Below, in pieces: positions 56,239 through 64,000 of a stretch of DNA of 64,000 nt; position 1 is the first letter of the stretch; the number at the start of each line of letters is the position of its first letter. Below the pieces are notes generated by a model. That model was not told the origin of the DNA, made no database searches, and saw only the letters and a program-made list of their open reading frames with translations. Origin of the DNA: Aureimonas endophytica (GTDB lineage: Bacteria > Pseudomonadota > Alphaproteobacteria > Rhizobiales > Rhizobiaceae); NCBI RefSeq assembly GCF_014642635.1, contig NZ_BMIQ01000004.1:124001-188000 (forward strand), written 5' to 3'. The position numbers and the translations under genes are program-made.

Positions 56239-57116
56239 GCCGCCGCTTCCTTCGCGGGTTCGTCGCGCAGCAGCCGTCCCACCAGCGCCAGCCCGCCGAA
56301 GAGATAGGCGAGGCCGCCGAGGCTCAGCATGATGGCGCCGCCCGCCGCCTGATCCTGCAAAGGCGTGAGGGCCGAAAGCGGGGCGCAGAGCGTGGCGCAG
56401 GCATAGAGCGGGCGCGGGGCGAAGAGGAGAAGGGCGCCGAGCAGCGTCATGTGCATGGAGGTGAGGAGAAGGGCGCCCGCCCCGGCGAGCTTGGGCGAGC
56501 GGCCCGCCCGCCCGGCGCCGCCGAAGGCCGCCGTCCAGACGAGAAGGCCGGCGAGAAGGAAGGAGCCCTGTTCGACGAGCGTGACGCGGAGATCGACCCG
56601 CGCCGCGTCGTGGAGCGCGGGCGCGTGCCACCCCCAGACGATGACCATCTCGACGAAGGTGGCGACAAGCGCGAAGCTGGCCGGCATCGCCGGCAGACGC
56701 GCGCCGAAGCGGCGCGTCAGCCCGAGGGCGAGGAGCGGCGCCGCCACCGCGACGATCCCCATATGCATGATCATATGCGCCGAGAACGATCCCCGCGCCC
56801 GCTCCGGCAGCGGCCCCAGCCACAGCGCGAGAAGGAGAAGGGAGCCGAGGGCGAGAGGCCAGAGATCGGAATGCAAGACGAAGAGGGCGGGGCCTGGACG
56901 CTGCTTTCCGTTCCCGCCGGCGGCGGAGCCTCCTCCTTCTCCCGAGTCGGGAGAAGGTCCCGGCAGGGGGATGAGGGAGCCGTCGGATGCTGGCCGTTTC
57001 GGAGGGGCGCCCTTCGGCTCCCTCACCCGACCGCTTCGCGGCCACCCTCTCCCGACTCGGGAGAGGGGGAGGCGCCCTCCCGCCACCTCCATCGCCCTTC
57101 CCCGATCCATCCTCAT
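56235..57116 (-). CDS. ctaG: CtaG (Caa3-type) oxidase assembly factor with repeat-derived N-terminus
   Basis: 293 aa if the ATG at 57116 is used, which overlaps the preceding stop (ATGA). The conserved part begins near residue 76 (LHSDLWPLALGSLLLL) and has about seven helices, with HMIMHMGIVAVAAPLLALG and WGWHAPALHDAA giving the histidines of the CtaG_caa3 family. It helps copper insertion or assembly of the oxidase. Residues of about 14-65 come from a REP palindrome pair read in frame. A TTG at the start of the conserved part is an alternative but has no ribosome binding site. Confidence 0.75.
   Translation of the reverse strand: MRMDRGRAMEVAGGRLPLSRVGRGWPRSGRVREPKGAPPKRPASDGSLIPLPGPSPDSGEGGGSAAGGNGKQRPGPALFVLHSDLWPLALGSLLLLALWLGPLPERARGSFSAHMIMHMGIVAVAAPLLALGLTRRFGARLPAMPASFALVATFVEMVIVWGWHAPALHDAARVDLRVTLVEQGSFLLAGLLVWTAAFGGAGRAGRSPKLAGAGALLLTSMHMTLLGALLLFAPRPLYACATLCAPLSALTPLQDQAAGGAIMLSLGGLAYLFGGLALVGRLLRDEPAKEAAA
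56935..57067. repeat. Inverted pair of REP-like palindromes inside ctaG (copy 5)
   Basis: Palindromes 56935-56957 (CTCCCGAGTCGGGAG core) and 57045-57067 (CTCCCGACTCGGGAG core) with the same inner arms as copy 1. The pair lies between the stop of the upstream gene and the conserved part of ctaG, and the frame stays open across all of it. Confidence 0.85.
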
Positions 57117-57505
57117 CGGCAATCCGCGATCAGGAAGACCGGCAGCGCCACGAAGGCGACGGCGACGAAGGACAGGCCGGCGAGGAGCACGCTGGAGAAT
57201 TCCATGAAGCGCTCGCGCTCCTCCGCCGTGTTCCCGTCATGCGGGAAGCGGCCGCCATTGTGACGCCATTCGCGATAGGCCCGCCAGCCGATCAGGGCGA
57301 TGAGGACCAGGGCGAGGAGCGTCGCGCCGCCGACCGCGAGCCGCACCGTGCCGAGCGTCCGGGTGATCGCCTCGTTCGGCGCGCAGACCGAGGCGGCGAA
57401 GACATAGGAGAAGAGGAAATGCAGCGCCCAGATCGTCGGCGAGGCGATCAGCGTCCAGAGCGTGTCGCGGGTCTGGCGGTCGGGATGGAAGCGGAGGAGG
57501 CGCAT
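57113..57505 (-). CDS. Small three-helix membrane protein of the oxidase operon
   Basis: 130 aa with helices at about residues 16-40 (TLIASPTIWALHFLFSYVFA), 60-80 and 105-127. It lies between the fused subunit I/III gene (5-base gap) and ctaG (4-base overlap). Similar small proteins occur in comparable oxidase operons without a defined role. ATG 57505 avoids overlap with the upstream gene; an earlier start at 57532 is possible. Confidence 0.75.
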   Translation of the reverse strand: MRLLRFHPDRQTRDTLWTLIASPTIWALHFLFSYVFAASVCAPNEAITRTLGTVRLAVGGATLLALVLIALIGWRAYREWRHNGGRFPHDGNTAEERERFMEFSSVLLAGLSFVAVAFVALPVFLIADCR

Positions 57506-57510
57506 GGAGC

Positions 57511-60063
57511 TCAGGCCGCCAAGGGAAACCAAGCGATCGTCGCCACCGTCACCAGGGCGGTCATCGCCATGAAGTGCCAGTAAAGCGCGACGTTCGACAG
57601 GTCGAGATCGTGATCCGGGGTGAGGCGCCCGGCGAAGGACCGCGCCAGGCAGTAGAAGAGCATCAGGGCGCCGACCCCGGTATGGACGGCGGTCCAGATC
57701 ACCAGGGTCCAGATGATCGCCGGATAGACATGGGCGGCGGGCTCGAGCCCGGTCGCATAGGGCGCGTAGGTGAGGAGCGCGCCGGCGAGAAGCGCGGCGA
57801 GCCCGCCGAAAGCCATCAGCAGCCGGGCCGGTGCCACGCCGCCCCGGCGGTTGAGGCGGAAGGCGAGCCGCGTCGCGCCCCAGGCGAGGGCATGGAAGAG
57901 GAGCGCGAGGCTCGGCCAGAGCGTGCCCGGCCCGGCGACGCCGGGCGGCGGGAAGTCGGCATGGATGGTGAAGAAGAAGTAGTAGCCGAAGACGAGGCCG
58001 AAGAAGGCGGTGGCGTCACCGGTCATGGTGATGAACATCGCCCACCAGCCGGAGGAGGCCGGACCGGAGCGGTAGAGCGGCAGGCTGAGGCCGAGCCCGA
58101 CATCCTTCTCGGCCTTTTCCGGCAGGATGCCGGTGCCGCGCCAGGTCCAGACGAGGATCGCGAGCGTCGCGACGACCATCATGGCGAGCGTCGCCGTCCA
58201 CATGTGGAAGGTGGCGAGGATGAAGACGGCGCCGAGCGCGACGGCGGCCGCCATCGGCATGAAGCTCGGCCCCGGCACGCGCAGCACCTGTTCCGGCCGG
58301 CCGTCGAGCACCGAGGTGATCATGCATTCGCGCAGGCCCTCCTCGGCGTCGGGCATGTAGAAGCGGCCCTCGTCGTAATCCTTCAGGAAGTCCTTCTGCT
58401 CCCAGAGCGGGTAGCGCGAGGTGACGAGCGGCACGGTGCGCACGCCCCAGGTCTTGCCCGGAATCTCGGCGAGCCATTCGAGCGAGCCGGCATTCCAGGG
58501 ATTGCGCGCGGCGGGAGCCTCCTTGCCCTTCGGGCGCAGGACGTCGAGGACGACGAGGAGGAAGCCGGCGGCGAAGACGAAGGCGCCGATCGAGGAGAGG
58601 AGATTGGCGGTGCCGATGCCGAGCGCCTCGGGATAGGTCCAGACGCGGCGCGGCATGCCAACGAGGCCGGACCAGTGCATGGGAAAGAAGGCGAGGTTGA
58701 AGCCGACGAACATCAGCCAGAAGGCCCAGCGGCCGAGCCGGGCGGAGAGCAGGCGGTCCGCGACGATCGGATAGTAGTAGTAGATCCCGGCGACGAGCGG
58801 AAAGAGCATGCCGCCGATCAGCACGTAATGGAGATGGGCGACGACGAAATAGCTGTCATGCGCCTGCCAGTCGAAGGGCGCGATGGCGACCATGACGCCG
58901 GTGAGGCCGCCGAGCACGAAGATGGCGAGCGAGCCCGAGACGAAGAGCATCGGCACGGAATAGATCACCCGGCCCGTCATCAGCGTCGCCAGGAAAACGA
59001 AGATCTGCACGCCGGTCGGGATCGCCACCGCCTCGGAGGCGGCGGAGAAGAAGGCGAGCGAGATCGAGGGCAGGCCGGTGGCGAACATGTGATGCGCCCA
59101 GAGCCCGAAGGAGATGAAGCCGGTGCCGACGGCGGCGAGCACGATCCAGGAATAGCCGAGCAGCGGACGCCGCGCGAAGGTCGGCACGATCATCGCGACG
59201 AGCGCGATGGCCGGCAGGAAGACGATGTAGACTTCCGGATGGCCGAAGATCCAGAACAGGTGCTGCCAGAGCAGCGGGTCGCCGCCGCGCGTCGGATCGA
59301 AGAACGGCCAGTCGAACAGGCGCTCCAGCTCGAACAGGATGTCGCCGGCGATCAGCGGGGGAAAGGCGAAGAGGATCATGCCGGCGACGACGAGCACGTA
59401 CCAGGCATAGAGCGGCATGAGGTTCAGCCGCATGCCGGGCGGGCGGCATTTCAGCGTGCCGACGATCAGCTCCACGGCGGCGGCGATGGAGGCGACCTCG
59501 ATGAAGGACAGGCCGAGCAGCCAGACATCGGCGCCGTAGCCGGGGGTGAAGCGCTCCTCCGTCGTCAGCGGCGGATACATGAACCAGCCGGAATTCGGCG
59601 CCTCGCCGAAGAAGATCGAGCCGCAGACGAAGATGCCGCCGATGAGGAAGCACCAGTAGCCGAAGGCCGAGAGGCGCGGAAAGGGCAGGTCGCGCGCGCC
59701 GAGCATCTGCGGCAGGAGGATGATCGCCACCGCCTCGAAGATCGGCACGGCGAAGAGGAACATCATCGCCGTGCCGTGCAGCGTGTACATCTGGTTGTAC
59801 ATCGTCGCGGTCAGGAAGTCGTTGTCCGGCCGGGCGAGCTGGACGCGCATCAGGAGGCCGAGCACGCCGGCGAACAGCATGAAGGCGAAGGAGGTGGCGG
59901 TGTACCAGACGCCGACCTCGGTATTGTTGACGTCCGACCAGTAGCGCCAGCCCTTCGGGCTCGCCCAGACCTTGGTCAGCCGTGCTTCCTGCGCCCGGCG
60001 CAGCGCCGGGTCGTCCTGCGGCGAGGCGAGGCCGGAAGGCGGGGGAAAGACCGCGTCGCTCAT
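57511..60063 (-). CDS. ctaD: Cytochrome c oxidase subunit I-III fusion
   Basis: 850 aa. Residues of about 1-620 are subunit I with twelve helices: YTLHGTAMMFLF, IFGHPEVYIVFLP (A1-type glutamate kept), WAHHMFATG and VAHLHYVLIGG give the heme and copper ligands. A hydrophilic link and a helix pair lead to a subunit III-like domain (about 655-850: WWAMFITMTGDATAFFGLVFGYYFF, in pieces, and YWHFMAM at the end). Fusion of I and III occurs in several bacterial oxidases. ATG 60063 follows the coxB stop by 10 bases. Confidence 0.92.
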   Translation of the reverse strand: MSDAVFPPPSGLASPQDDPALRRAQEARLTKVWASPKGWRYWSDVNNTEVGVWYTATSFAFMLFAGVLGLLMRVQLARPDNDFLTATMYNQMYTLHGTAMMFLFAVPIFEAVAIILLPQMLGARDLPFPRLSAFGYWCFLIGGIFVCGSIFFGEAPNSGWFMYPPLTTEERFTPGYGADVWLLGLSFIEVASIAAAVELIVGTLKCRPPGMRLNLMPLYAWYVLVVAGMILFAFPPLIAGDILFELERLFDWPFFDPTRGGDPLLWQHLFWIFGHPEVYIVFLPAIALVAMIVPTFARRPLLGYSWIVLAAVGTGFISFGLWAHHMFATGLPSISLAFFSAASEAVAIPTGVQIFVFLATLMTGRVIYSVPMLFVSGSLAIFVLGGLTGVMVAIAPFDWQAHDSYFVVAHLHYVLIGGMLFPLVAGIYYYYPIVADRLLSARLGRWAFWLMFVGFNLAFFPMHWSGLVGMPRRVWTYPEALGIGTANLLSSIGAFVFAAGFLLVVLDVLRPKGKEAPAARNPWNAGSLEWLAEIPGKTWGVRTVPLVTSRYPLWEQKDFLKDYDEGRFYMPDAEEGLRECMITSVLDGRPEQVLRVPGPSFMPMAAAVALGAVFILATFHMWTATLAMMVVATLAILVWTWRGTGILPEKAEKDVGLGLSLPLYRSGPASSGWWAMFITMTGDATAFFGLVFGYYFFFTIHADFPPPGVAGPGTLWPSLALLFHALAWGATRLAFRLNRRGGVAPARLLMAFGGLAALLAGALLTYAPYATGLEPAAHVYPAIIWTLVIWTAVHTGVGALMLFYCLARSFAGRLTPDHDLDLSNVALYWHFMAMTALVTVATIAWFPLAA

Positions 60064-60073
60064 CGCTTGCCGC

Positions 60074-61105
60074 TCATCGCAATCGTCCGAGCCAGGCGGC
60101 GATCGTCGCGATCTCGGCCTCCGGCAGGTGGCGGAAGGGCGGCATGGTGGCGCCCTGCTTGACGGCGCCCGGATCGCGCACGAAACGGGCGATCGACGCC
60201 TCGTCCATCGGCAGGATGCCAGCGCCGAGCGTGCGGCGGGCGGCGAGATGCGTGAGATCCGGCCCGACCGTGCCGGCCGCCTCGGTGCCGCGCACCGCGT
60301 GGCAGGCGCCGCAGCCATGGGCGAGGAAGAGGTCGCGGCCCGGATGAGCGGTAAGCGCGGCCGGCCCCGCCTCGGCGGCGACGCGGGCAAGATAGTCGGC
60401 CTCCGGCAGGACGATCACCCGGAAGCCCATCTCGGCATGGGCCGTGCCGCAGAATTCGGCGCAGATGCCGTTGAAGGTGCCGGCGCGCGTCGGCTCGAGG
60501 ACCAGACGGTTGACGCGGCCCGGGATCGTGTCGGTCTTGCCGGCGATGGCGGGCACCCAGAAGGAATGGATGACGTCCGGGCTGCCGAGCAGGATCTCGC
60601 TGCGCCGCCCGAGCGGCAGATAGAGCTCGTTGGCGCTCGCCACGCCGCCCTTCGGCAGGCTCCTGGCGACGCCCGGCTCGCCCTCGACGTCATAGGCGAT
60701 GCGCCACCAGAAGCGCTCGCCCGAGACGGCGATGCGCGGCCCGTCGGAGGCGCGGCGCAGGTCCGGCATCGCCGCCGTGCCGAACCAGACGAGGAAGCCG
60801 AGCACGACGACCGGAAAGACGCAGCCGCCCCAGACGATGAGATGGACGCCCGCCGCGTCGGAATAGGCGCTCGGCCGGATCTTGGTGACGAAGACCGAGA
60901 AGCCGACGACGAAGAGCCAGATCAGCGCCCCGCCGCCCGTCATCGCCCAGAACAGCGTCGCGACGAGATCGGCTTCCGTGCCGGCGGGATCGAGGCTCGA
61001 CTGAGCGCCGGCGCAGCCGGCGATCGGCAGAAGCAGCGCCGTCGGAAAGACGTGACGCCATCGTCGCGTCGTACTTTCGGAAGGCGCGTCGCCGAAAACC
61101 GGCAT
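60074..61105 (-). CDS. ctaC: Cytochrome c oxidase subunit II with fused cytochrome c (second oxidase)
   Basis: 343 aa. Lipoprotein-like signal (PIAGC near residue 31), two membrane helices, then the CuA domain with CAEFCGTAHAEM (two Cys, His, Met) and an earlier His in [11 protein letters not shown]-terminal heme domain has CGACH. First gene of the second oxidase operon. ATG 61105 is chosen to leave a short n-region before the signal; the frame stays open for 27 further codons. Confidence 0.9.
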   Translation of the reverse strand: MPVFGDAPSESTTRRWRHVFPTALLLPIAGCAGAQSSLDPAGTEADLVATLFWAMTGGGALIWLFVVGFSVFVTKIRPSAYSDAAGVHLIVWGGCVFPVVVLGFLVWFGTAAMPDLRRASDGPRIAVSGERFWWRIAYDVEGEPGVARSLPKGGVASANELYLPLGRRSEILLGSPDVIHSFWVPAIAGKTDTIPGRVNRLVLEPTRAGTFNGICAEFCGTAHAEMGFRVIVLPEADYLARVAAEAGPAALTAHPGRDLFLAHGCGACHAVRGTEAAGTVGPDLTHLAARRTLGAGILPMDEASIARFVRDPGAVKQGATMPPFRHLPEAEIATIAAWLGRLR

Positions 61106-61221
61106 AGGGCGCGTCTTGCTCAGGGTCGGCTTCCCGGACTGGACCGCCGCGAAATGCGCTCGACGATCGGCTGGCGATAGTTCCAACCAGATGTGTCACG
61201 CCCCGGCGAAATGAAGAGCCG

Positions 61222-61851
61222 TCACACCGGCTTTCCGGCGGCGACCCATTCCAGCATCGCGTCGAGCAGCTCCCTTGTCGGATAATCCTGGATGTCGGCG
61301 TCCGAAAAGCCGGCGGCGAGCTGTCTCTGGTAGTTCCACTCCTGGAAATCGACATAGGCGTTAAGGATCTTGCCCGCGCCTTCGGCCGGCGCGCCGGCTT
61401 CCGTCACGAGCCAGTTGCGGACCTTGCGGACGGCCTTCTGATAATCGCCGTCATGGATATCGATATCGCATCCCGACAGATCGGAGATGGCCGCCTGATA
61501 ACGATAGGGCTTCGCCTCGAGGATGAGGATCTTCTTCTTATCCCGTCCTCGACCGAAATATTGGCGACAGCCGTAGTCGATGCCAAGCTCGAAGGGCATG
61601 TTCAGGCGGAAATGCTCGCCCTTTCTGGCCGCCTGACACCGGCTGAGATCATGGATCGAATATTTCGAGGCCTCGATCAAACCACGGATCTTCTCCAGGC
61701 GGTTTTCCGCCGAGTCCGTGCGCTCGGTCGCGAGACGCGGATGGAAGCCGAGATAGACGATGCAGAACAGCATCGCCTGAAGGATCGCCGCATAATCCCG
61801 GTCGAACGGGCAGTTGATGAAGACGGAAGACTCGAAACTCGGGTCGATCAC
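61222..61851 (-). CDS. TIR- or nucleoside-deoxyribosyltransferase-like protein of unknown function
   Basis: 209 aa, no signal or membrane segment. The order of elements suggests a small Rossmann-like fold: first strand SSVFINCPFD, then DSAENRLEKIRGLIEASKYS, strand SIHDLSR, the MPFELGIDYG helix with E88 as a possible catalytic glutamate, and strand KKILILEA. This layout recalls TIR and deoxyribosyltransferase enzymes that split N-glycosidic bonds such as that of NAD; I cannot name a family with certainty. GTG 61851 lies 3 bases after the DUF2188 stop, with GGGGTGAGGA as ribosome binding site. Confidence 0.6.
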   Translation of the reverse strand: MIDPSFESSVFINCPFDRDYAAILQAMLFCIVYLGFHPRLATERTDSAENRLEKIRGLIEASKYSIHDLSRCQAARKGEHFRLNMPFELGIDYGCRQYFGRGRDKKKILILEAKPYRYQAAISDLSGCDIDIHDGDYQKAVRKVRNWLVTEAGAPAEGAGKILNAYVDFQEWNYQRQLAAGFSDADIQDYPTRELLDAMLEWVAAGKPV

Positions 61852-61854
61852 TCC

Positions 61855-62079
61855 TCACCCCTTGGGCGGATGCGGATCGTCGCCATAGGAGTTTCGCTCG
61901 CGGATGCGTCCGTCGCGACCGTGGATGAAGAGCTCGGTCTTCTCGGTTCGGGCAAGGTCGCGGGCTCGGGTGATCGCTTCCTCCTGGGTCGCGAAGACAC
62001 CCGAAGCCCGCGAGGCTCCGGCTTTCCTGACGCTCCATTTGTCGCCCTTCGGTACGACGTGCTGACCGCGTTTGGTCAT
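61855..62079 (-). CDS. DUF2188 small protein
   Basis: 74 aa. HVVPKGDKWSVRKAGASRAS, then the helix TQEEAITRARDLARTEKTEL, and FIHGRDGRIRERNSYGDDPH form the complete DUF2188 pattern (strands, helix, strands). The role is unknown. ATG 62079 fits the domain's usual N-terminus; a longer reading adds 20 residues. It is the first gene of a tight pair with the TIR-like gene, a layout that would suit an antitoxin or regulator. Confidence 0.8.
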   Translation of the reverse strand: MTKRGQHVVPKGDKWSVRKAGASRASGVFATQEEAITRARDLARTEKTELFIHGRDGRIRERNSYGDDPHPPKG

Positions 62080-62157
62080 CGCCTCTCCTTTCCGGCTCTG
62101 TGGACCGGAAGCATAATGCAACTCAAAGCCGCGACCCAAATCCTTTTCGTCCTTCCG

Positions 62158-64000
62158 TCAGTGGAAGTTGCGGCCGCGCGGCAGGACGGCGGCGAGGTCC
62201 CGGTCCGGCGGCTCGGTGTCCGGGGGCGGGGCGCCGTCGCGGCCGAGCGCCGTCGCGTCGATGCGGCTCGCCGCGATGGCGAGGCGGCGGGCACGGTCCA
62301 TCCGCTGGCCGGCGAGGCGGCCCTCGTCGATCGGCCGGCGCAGCTCATCCGCCCGGGCGAGGATGTCGCCCATGGTCAGCCCCGTCTCCTCCGGCACGGC
62401 GGCGGGCGTGCGATGGCGCGGATGGCCGCGGCGCAGCGGATGGCGCACATGGTCGGCCGGCGCGACGGGGCCGGTCTCCGCCTCCGCCCCGCCGGCGATC
62501 CGCGTCAGGAGACCCGACAGGTCCTCCAGCGTCTCGGCCACGACATGGATCACGCCGTGATCCGACTGCATGCGGCCCGTCACCTTCACGAAGCGCGCGC
62601 CGAGCACGAGCGGGCGGAAGCGTTCGAACATCTTCGGCCAGACGATGACATTGGCGACGCCGGTCTCGTCCTCCAGCGTCATGAAGATCACGCCCTTGGC
62701 CGAGCCCGGCCGCTGGCGCACCAGGACGAGGCCGGCGACCGTGACGCGCGTGCCGGAGCGGCAGGAGGCGAGCGCCGCATGCGGCAGGACGCGCCGCGCG
62801 TCGAGCGTCTGGCGCACGAAGGCCACCGGATGCGCCTTCAGCGACAGCGACAGGAAGCGATAGTCGTTGATCACCTCCTCGCCGGGCGGCATACTGGGTA
62901 GTACGGCTTCCCGTTCCCGCGCGGCGCTCTCGCCGTCGATCGCCTGGAAGAGCGGCAGCGACGCGGCGGCCGGGCTCGCCTCCAGCGCCTCGGCCGCCCA
63001 CATCGCCTCGCGGCGGGACAGGCCGAGGGAGCCGAAGGCGTCCGCCTCGGCGAGGCGGGCGATGGCGGCGCGCGGCAGGCCGGTGCGCAACCAGAGGCCG
63101 CGCACGGAATCGAAGGCGCCGGACGTCTCGCGAATCCAGGCGAGGCGCCGCATCTCGGCCTCGCCGAGCCCCTTCACCCGCCGGAGGCCGAGCCGCACCG
63201 CGCGGGTGCTGCGGATCGCCGGCGCCATCTCGGCATGGCGCGGCGCGAGGCGGCGCGGCTCGAAGGGATCGGGTTCCAGGGTCGAATCCCAGTGCGAATG
63301 GTTCACGTCGACCGGCCGGACGGCGATGCCGTGATCGGCGGCGTCGCGCACGATCTGCGCCGGAGCGTAGAAGCCCATCGGCTGGGCGTTGAGAAGGGCG
63401 GCGCAGAAGACGTCCGGGTAATGGCATTTCAGCCAGGCGGAGGCATAGACGAGCAGCGCGAAGGAGGCGGCGTGGCTTTCCGGGAAGCCATATTCGCCGA
63501 AGCCCTTGATCTGGGCGTAGCAGCGCTCGGCGAAGCCCCGCTCGTAGCCGCGCGCCATCATGCCGTCGATCAGCTTCTCCTCGTAGTGATGGATGGTGCC
63601 GGAGCGCTTGAAGGTCGCCATGGCGCGGCGCAGCCCGTCGGCATCGGCCGGCGTGAAGCCGGCGGCGTCGATGGCGATCTGCATCGCCTGCTCCTGGAAG
63701 AGCGGCACGCCGAGCGTCTTTTCGAGGATCTTCTGCAGTTCCGGCCGGGGATAGGTGGCCTGTTCCAGCCCCATCTTCCGCCGCAGATAGGGATGCACCA
63801 TGTCGCCCTGGATCGGTCCCGGCCGCACGATCGCCACCTCGATCACGAGGTCGTAGAACTTGTCCGGCCGGAGCTTCGGCAGCATGGTCATCTGCGCCCG
63901 GCTCTCGATCTGGAAGACGCCGAGCGTGTCGGCGCGGCGCGTCATGGCATAGGTCGCCGCGTCGTCGGGTGCTTCCGAAAGGCTGGCGAGCGTGACCGTC
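62158..64000 (-). CDS. dnaE2: Error-prone DNA polymerase DnaE2 (C-terminal part; gene runs off the window)
   Basis: 613 residues of the C-terminal half are visible; the frame is open to the window edge. [40 protein letters not shown], and [19 protein letters not shown] are the conserved polymerase palm and fingers segments of DnaE2; [18 protein letters not shown] follows, then the helix-hairpin-helix and an OB domain ([21 protein letters not shown]). DnaE2 acts with ImuA and ImuB in SOS-induced translesion synthesis; those genes would lie upstream, outside the window. Confidence 0.95.
   Translation of the reverse strand, partial: TVTLASLSEAPDDAATYAMTRRADTLGVFQIESRAQMTMLPKLRPDKFYDLVIEVAIVRPGPIQGDMVHPYLRRKMGLEQATYPRPELQKILEKTLGVPLFQEQAMQIAIDAAGFTPADADGLRRAMATFKRSGTIHHYEEKLIDGMMARGYERGFAERCYAQIKGFGEYGFPESHAASFALLVYASAWLKCHYPDVFCAALLNAQPMGFYAPAQIVRDAADHGIAVRPVDVNHSHWDSTLEPDPFEPRRLAPRHAEMAPAIRSTRAVRLGLRRVKGLGEAEMRRLAWIRETSGAFDSVRGLWLRTGLPRAAIARLAEADAFGSLGLSRREAMWAAEALEASPAAASLPLFQAIDGESAAREREAVLPSMPPGEEVINDYRFLSLSLKAHPVAFVRQTLDARRVLPHAALASCRSGTRVTVAGLVLVRQRPGSAKGVIFMTLEDETGVANVIVWPKMFERFRPLVLGARFVKVTGRMQSDHGVIHVVAETLEDLSGLLTRIAGGAEAETGPVAPADHVRHPLRRGHPRHRTPAAVPEETGLTMGDILARADELRRPIDEGRLAGQRMDRARRLAIAASRIDATALGRDGAPPPDTEPPDRDLAAVLPRGRNFH

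Noticed and set aside
57574-60162. An 862-codon plus-strand frame opposite the fused oxidase gene
   Set aside because: Very rich in Glu, Asp, Arg and Gly without any recognisable fold; the minus strand encodes all heme-copper ligands.

Overview
The window is high-GC bacterial DNA (about two thirds G+C by eye) with dense, often translationally coupled operons. It carries an FrcBCA-like fructose importer, minCDE, ohr/ohrR, ugpBAEC, an Alternative Complex III/caa3 respiratory operon, dnaE2, and paired palindromic repeats built on CTCCCGAGTCGGGAG cores. Together these suggest an alphaproteobacterium, most likely of the order Hyphomicrobiales (Rhizobiales), on a main replicon. The genus cannot be fixed from the sequence alone.

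Left part (1-29 kb) is mostly transport and catabolism. It opens with the end of frcB, then frcC and frcA, and a 53-aa membrane protein. Next comes a divergent kinase / class III aminotransferase pair that looks like the hydroxylysine kinase / phospho-lyase system, with a GntR/FCD regulator, then an AraC regulator and a zeta-type kinase with a small partner. A long one-direction cluster (9.0-21.5 kb) joins HyuA/HyuB (ATP-dependent hydantoinase/oxoprolinase type), a TorT-like binding protein with an RbsA-type ABC importer, and a three-subunit molybdenum hydroxylase. I read it as one pathway that imports, hydroxylates and hydrolyses a small, probably N-heterocyclic, compound; the substrate is unknown. 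An oligopeptide importer with two tandem oppA copies (21.7-28.8 kb) faces it.

Middle (29-40.5 kb): an FMN reductase, an exported Fe-type superoxide dismutase, a DUF2147 protein, minCDE, a prlF/yhaV-type toxin-antitoxin pair with a perfect palindromic operator, an ohrR-ankyrin operon divergent from ohr with two TATCGCGATA boxes between them, a repeat-rich gene-free stretch, and ugpBAEC for glycerol-3-phosphate uptake.

Right part (41-64 kb) is respiratory. Genes from 40991 to 53164 form a single run of twelve overlapping genes: actABCDEF (Alternative Complex III), an unnamed membrane protein, a Sco-like copper chaperone, and caa3-type oxidase subunits II, I, III and IV. Electrons would pass from quinol through ACIII to the caa3 oxidase. 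A second oxidase operon runs in the opposite direction (61105 to 54955): heme-bearing subunit II, a fused subunit I+III, a small membrane protein, a CtaG-like assembly factor and a tri-heme cytochrome c. Between the two operons lie ppk2, an SH3-domain gene and a parS-like palindrome. The window ends with a DUF2188 / TIR-or-deoxyribosyltransferase-like gene pair and the 3' part of dnaE2.

The points most worth following are the hyu/TorT-ABC/molybdenum hydroxylase cluster, the DUF2188 pair, the parS-like site, and the in-frame repeat palindromes inside the 5' ends of the ctaG and sco genes.
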